This document shows positions 63,861 to 64,000 of a stretch of DNA of 64,000 nt, one piece after another. The DNA is taken from contig NZ_JAKSYL010000173.1 in assembly GCF_022829515.1 (NCBI RefSeq), positions 38,469 to 102,468 of the forward strand, given 5' to 3'. This DNA comes from Methylobacterium sp. J-048 (GTDB lineage Bacteria; Pseudomonadota; Alphaproteobacteria; Rhizobiales; Beijerinckiaceae). The stretch's first letter is position 1. Each line of letters begins with the position of its first letter. A model generated the notes under the pieces. That model did not search any database. It had not been told where the DNA came from and saw only the letters and a list, made by a program, of their open reading frames with translations. The position numbers and the translations under genes were made by a program.

Positions 63861-64000
63861 GAGTCCGTCCGAGAAGTCAGGGCGATCGGGCGAGGCGTCT
63901 GACGAGGATCATGATGGCTGCGGCGTAGAGGAAGGCTCTGGCGGAGGCGAGGGTCGCTTCCGCATCCTTCCAGAGGCGCCGGTTGCGGCTGATCCAGGCG
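63861..64000. mobile_element. IS5-family (IS427-like) insertion sequence, left part
   Basis: The element begins at GAGTCCGTCCGAGAAGTCAG, a terminal-repeat-like sequence, and runs off the window. It contains the end of a transposase on the minus strand. The base run just before it (CTTA) may be the target duplication; the far end is needed to confirm. Confidence 0.8.
63877..64000 (-). CDS. IS5-family transposase, C-terminal part
   Basis: The minus strand reads AWISRNRRLWKDAEATLASA followed by RAFLYAAAIMILVRRLARSP and a stop at 63877-63879. The NRRL-x2-D-x-E pattern with a hydrophobic final helix and Arg-rich end is the typical C-terminus of IS427-group transposases. The catalytic core lies outside the window. 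Confidence 0.82.
   Translation of the reverse strand, partial: AWISRNRRLWKDAEATLASARAFLYAAAIMILVRRLARSP

Overview
The window comes from a high-GC alphaproteobacterium, most likely Methylobacterium or a close relative. I infer this from the strong G/C third-position bias, the housekeeping set (ftsY, dapF, mtaB, ispE, ispB, trpS, pyrC/pyrE, ilvBN, ilvC, ccmC/D/G), the SOS-like box format, and intergenic palindromes of a kind I recall from Methylobacteriaceae. No database search was possible, so genus and family calls rest on recognised motifs. There is no rRNA operon, replication origin or CRISPR array.

Layout. 1-13.2 kb is a surface-polysaccharide locus: a GINT1-type propeller protein, a Wzz/GumC-type chain-length protein with a degenerate tyrosine-kinase domain, a VpsF-like membrane protein, a Tat-type GH5 glycosidase, two glycosyltransferases, a fatty-acid-hydroxylase/sterol-desaturase-like enzyme, a GNAT-like transferase and a flippase. 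13.3-22.3 kb is core metabolism: class V aminotransferase, moeA, ispE, a ClC channel with a divergent MarR regulator, a PCMT-like methyltransferase, ispB, a DUF2007 protein and a TrmN6-like methyltransferase. 22.3-25.4 kb is a small accessory patch: two uncharacterised genes behind an SOS-like box, a frameshifted IS1182-type transposase remnant, and an AT-rich acyltransferase. 25.6-41.5 kb holds SDR/AraC, cytochrome c maturation genes, yciB, an orphan vapB, ftsY, a pseudouridine synthase, mtaB-dapF, a GyrI-like exported protein, an endonuclease III-like glycosylase, trpS, a haloacid dehalogenase, tam, a PNPOx-like protein and ilvC. 41.5-52.2 kb holds a TetR gene, a GST, two separate mazEF modules, ilvBN with an attenuator, an amidase, aroQ-pyrE-pyrC and a BKACE enzyme. 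52.2-61 kb has tRNA-Gly(TCC), a thiamine-binding protein, an FdhF/YdeP oxidoreductase, a pentapeptide-repeat membrane protein, an OhrR-like regulator, selA, and an SDR followed by an alpha/beta hydrolase. The right end has an acyltransferase gene broken by an in-frame TGA, then a 3' tRNA-Val fragment (attachment site), an integrase and an IS5-type element that interrupts a short gene. This marks the left end of an integrated island running out of the window.

Working together. ilvBN and ilvC are two steps of branched-chain amino-acid synthesis; ilvBN is preceded by a leader peptide containing Val-Leu-Ile-Val and an intrinsic terminator, the classic attenuation layout. aroQ, pyrE and pyrC run in one direction. 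ccmC-ccmD-ccmG form a tight operon. No clearly unprecedented multi-gene system was found. The strongest leads are the kinase-dead-looking Wzz fusion, the pentapeptide-repeat protein with a non-K+ pore signature, the SOS-box gene pair and the island boundary.
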